NCBI RefSeq assembly: GCF_003610495.1
Contig: NZ_RAPK01000006.1
Coordinates: 685,451 to 749,450, forward strand
Source: Sinobaca qinghaiensis
Lineage (GTDB): Bacteria > Bacillota > Bacilli > Bacillales > Marinococcaceae
Direction of reading: 5' to 3'
Length of the DNA stretch: 64,000 bases
Part shown: positions 61,539-64,000 of the stretch, one piece after another
Position numbering within the stretch: position 1 is the first letter of the stretch
How the letters are laid out: every line of letters begins with the position of its first letter
Notes under the pieces: model-generated
What the model was told of the DNA's origin: nothing
Seen by the model: the letters and a program-made list of their open reading frames with translations, nothing else
Databases searched by the model: none
Program-made: the position numbers and the translations under genes

Positions 61539-63866
61539 ATGACAGAAGAACAAAAGCACCAGATGATGCAGTATCTGCAGGATATTGCCCAAAAGCCTAT
61601 GTCTATTGAAGAACTACAGGAAGCGTACCAGATGACGGAACCTGAACAGACGAAAGAATTAATGAAAGCCCTGAATGAACTGGAGGAAAGCGGAAAACTT
61701 GTCCGCACAAGAAGCAACCGATACGGTGTCCCCGAAAAAATGGACATCATGCGCGGCAGAGTGCAGATGCACCAGCGCGGGTTTGCTTTCATCCTGCCGG
61801 AAGAAGAAGGAGAGGCGGACGTATTTATTCCCGCACCGGAAATGGGCGGTGCCATGCACAAAGACACCGTGCTCGTACGTGTGCAGCAGAAAGGACGCGA
61901 CTCCAAGCCGGAGGGCTCTATTATCCGCATTATTGAAAGAGGCACGACAAAAGTGGTCGGTACGTATATCGACAATAAAAATTACGGATTTGTTGAAGTG
62001 GATGACAAGCATATCAATCAGGATATCTTTATTCCCCAGCACAAAGAACACGGCGCGGTAGACGGCCATAAAGTCGTCGTGGAAATAACAAAGTACCCGG
62101 AAAAGCGCTTCAGCGCAGAAGGAAAAGTAGTCAATATTCTCGGCCATAAAAATGACCCGGGTGTTGATATTCTTTCCATCATTCATAAGCATGAACTGCC
62201 CGGTGAATTTCCGGAAGCAGCGATTACGCATGCCAACGAAGCACCGGACCGTATTACAGAAAATGAGATCAGCAAGCGCCGGGATCTCCGTGACGAAACA
62301 ATTGTTACCATTGACGGCGCAGATGCAAAAGACCTGGATGATGCCGTAGCCGTTAAAAAGCTCTCCAACGGAAATTATCAGCTCGGTGTACACATTGCCG
62401 ATGTGAGTTACTATGTGCCGGAAGGTTCAGCAATTGACGAGGAAGCAGTAGAGCGCGGTACCAGCGTGTATTTGGTGGACCGGGTAATCCCTATGATTCC
62501 TCATCGCCTGTCCAACGGAATCTGCAGCTTGAATCCGCAGGTGGACCGCCTGACGCTTTCCTGCGAGATGGAAGTAACCGAAGATGGGGACATTGTAAAT
62601 CACGACATTTTTGAAAGTGTGATCCGCACGAATGAAAGAATGACGTACAATGATGTTCGCCTGATTCTGGATGAAAAAGATGAAGATACACGTAAGAAAT
62701 ATGAAGAACTTGTGCCTTTCTTTGAACGTATGGAAGAGCTCGCAGCCATTCTGCGTAAAAAACGGTTTGACCGCGGCGCCATTGACTTTGATTTTAAAGA
62801 AGCCCAGGTGAAAGTAGACGAAAACGGGAAGCCGGAGGACATTCTAATCCGGGAACGCTCCGTTGCTGAAAAGCTGATAGAAGAATTTATGCTCGCAGCC
62901 AACGAAACGGTGGCCGAACACTTTTCCAAGATGAAAGTACCATTTATTTACCGGATCCACGAAGATCCAAATGAGGAAAAGCTGCAGAAGTTCATTGAAT
63001 TTGTAGCGAATTTCGGCTATACGATTAAAGGCAAGGGCAGCTCTCTTCACCCAAGCGCCCTGCAGAAGATTCTGGCAGACGTGAAGGGAGAGCCGGAAGA
63101 AGCTGTGCTCAGCACCGTGATGCTCCGCTCGATGAACCAGGCAAAATATGATCCGGAAAATCTTGGACACTTCGGCCTGGCATCTGAATATTATACGCAC
63201 TTTACGTCACCGATCCGCCGTTATCCGGACTTAATCGTGCACCGTTTGATCCGTACGTACTTGATTAACGGAAAAACAGATCAGAAGACAAAGTCCAACT
63301 GGCAGAATAAGCTTCCTGATATTGCCAAGCATACGTCAGAAATGGAACGCCGGGCAGTAGATGCCGAGCGCGAAGTCGATGATTTAAAGAAAGCGCAGTA
63401 TATGGAAGACAAAGTAGGCGAAGAGTACACGGGCGTGATAAGCGGCGTGGCGAACTTCGGGCTGTTTGTGGAACTGGAAAATACGATAGAAGGTATGGTG
63501 CACATCAGTTACCTTACTGATGATTACTATCACTTTGATGAAAAGCAGTATGCGCTGATAGGAGAACGGACGGCTAATATATTCCGGATCGGCGATGAAC
63601 TCGATATCCGCGTGCTTAAGGTTAATGTAGAAGAAGCTGACATTGACTTTGAAGTAGTCGGCATGAAAGCACCTGTTAAACGCAAAAGAAAAGAAACGCC
63701 GAAAGTAATCGATGGAAGAGGCGGATCAAAACGGCCGGGCAAAAGTGAAAACAAGCCGACGGCTAAAAAAGGACGCCAAAAAGGAAAAACCGGGGCAAAA
63801 AAGCCTGGAAAAGATAAGCCGTACTACGAAAATGTAGGGAAGAAAAAACCCAACAAAAGAAAATAA
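61539..63866 (+). CDS. rnr: ribonuclease R
   Basis: A 3'-5' exoribonuclease that degrades structured RNA and, with SmpB and tmRNA, faulty messages. The 775 residues contain an N-terminal helical region, cold-shock-like RNA-binding domains (about 65-230), the catalytic RNB domain (about 245-580) with [13 protein letters not shown] carrying the metal-binding Asp residues, an S1 domain (about 625-710; [20 protein letters not shown]), and a Lys-rich tail. GAGAGGAG precedes the ATG. The smpB start follows 33 bases later. Confidence 0.97.
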   Translation: MTEEQKHQMMQYLQDIAQKPMSIEELQEAYQMTEPEQTKELMKALNELEESGKLVRTRSNRYGVPEKMDIMRGRVQMHQRGFAFILPEEEGEADVFIPAPEMGGAMHKDTVLVRVQQKGRDSKPEGSIIRIIERGTTKVVGTYIDNKNYGFVEVDDKHINQDIFIPQHKEHGAVDGHKVVVEITKYPEKRFSAEGKVVNILGHKNDPGVDILSIIHKHELPGEFPEAAITHANEAPDRITENEISKRRDLRDETIVTIDGADAKDLDDAVAVKKLSNGNYQLGVHIADVSYYVPEGSAIDEEAVERGTSVYLVDRVIPMIPHRLSNGICSLNPQVDRLTLSCEMEVTEDGDIVNHDIFESVIRTNERMTYNDVRLILDEKDEDTRKKYEELVPFFERMEELAAILRKKRFDRGAIDFDFKEAQVKVDENGKPEDILIRERSVAEKLIEEFMLAANETVAEHFSKMKVPFIYRIHEDPNEEKLQKFIEFVANFGYTIKGKGSSLHPSALQKILADVKGEPEEAVLSTVMLRSMNQAKYDPENLGHFGLASEYYTHFTSPIRRYPDLIVHRLIRTYLINGKTDQKTKSNWQNKLPDIAKHTSEMERRAVDAEREVDDLKKAQYMEDKVGEEYTGVISGVANFGLFVELENTIEGMVHISYLTDDYYHFDEKQYALIGERTANIFRIGDELDIRVLKVNVEEADIDFEVVGMKAPVKRKRKETPKVIDGRGGSKRPGKSENKPTAKKGRQKGKTGAKKPGKDKPYYENVGKKKPNKRK

Positions 63867-63899
63867 CACAGGTCGTTTGAGAACAGGGGGGATGGACGC

Positions 63900-64000
63900 A
63901 TGGCTCAGCAGACAGAGGGAAGAGTGCTTGCCCAGAATAAGAAAGCCCGCCATGACTTTTTTATTGAAGAAACGTACGAAGCCGGACTTGCTTTAAAAGG
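63900..64000 (+). CDS. smpB: SsrA-binding protein SmpB, 5' part only
   Basis: Binds tmRNA and brings it to stalled ribosomes. Only about 33 codons are in the window: [20 protein letters not shown] and [13 protein letters not shown], which match the SmpB N-terminus (N-K-K-A-x-H-D-F/Y). GGGGGGA precedes the ATG. The rest lies beyond the window. Adjacent rnr acts in the same trans-translation pathway. Confidence 0.93.
   Translation, partial: MAQQTEGRVLAQNKKARHDFFIEETYEAGLALK

Overview
The window reads as one contiguous piece of a Bacillaceae (Firmicutes) chromosome. Gene order follows the Bacillus subtilis hag-to-smpB arc: hag, flaG, fliDST, hpf, secA, prfB, cccB, ctpB, minJ, uvrBA, hprK-lgt-ppaX, hisZ-to-hisI, trxB, rapZ-yvcK-whiA-crh, clpP, sigL, cggR-gapA-pgk-tpiA-gpmI-eno, secG, rnr, smpB. 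Very acidic exported domains (the S41 protease, cytochrome c) suggest a halophile or alkaliphile, perhaps Alkalicoccus-like, but the species cannot be fixed from sequence reading alone.

Layout. 1-381: non-coding region with a SigD promoter and a CsrA-type hairpin in front of flagellin. 382-9470: flagellin followed by a low-GC flagellin-glycosylation island: an unknown gene, the Maf glycosyltransferase and a complete pseudaminic acid pathway (pseB, C, F, G, H, I). 9740-13538: motility genes yjfB, flaG, fliD, fliS, fliT. 13694-20479: an unknown helical protein, a GabD-type aldehyde dehydrogenase, hpf, secA and prfB with its programmed frameshift. 20494-26648: an SDR enzyme, cytochrome c, an M23 peptidase, a reverse-strand cysteine desulfurase, ctpB and minJ. 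26719-31689: SOS-controlled uvrBA. 31798-36677: envelope genes yvlBCD, then hprK-lgt-ppaX-yvoF. 36786-43415: an eight-gene histidine operon. 43512-49485: TPR protein, trxB, Nudix, rapZ, yvcK, whiA, crh. 49648-50382: clpP on the reverse strand with a CtsR operator. 50656-59480: sigL with a cre site, then the glycolytic operon under CggR. 59594-64000: secG, two carboxylesterases, rnr and the start of smpB.

How it works together. Three themes dominate. (1) The flagellar filament: flagellin, its cap, its chaperones, and the sugar made to decorate it. (2) Carbon-flux control: HprK, Crh, CggR and a CcpA-type site in front of sigL sit in the same 20 kb as the glycolytic genes they control or sense. 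(3) Export and envelope upkeep: SecA, SecG, Lgt, CtpB, MinJ, M23.

Nothing in the window looks like a wholly new defence or mobile system. There is no CRISPR array, tRNA, rRNA or clear insertion sequence. The least explained parts are the unknown gene inside the glycosylation island, the mosaic flagellin, the non-canonical start of pseH, the extended FliS, the unknown gene at 13694, and the regulatory RNA structures around cggR-gapA-pgk.
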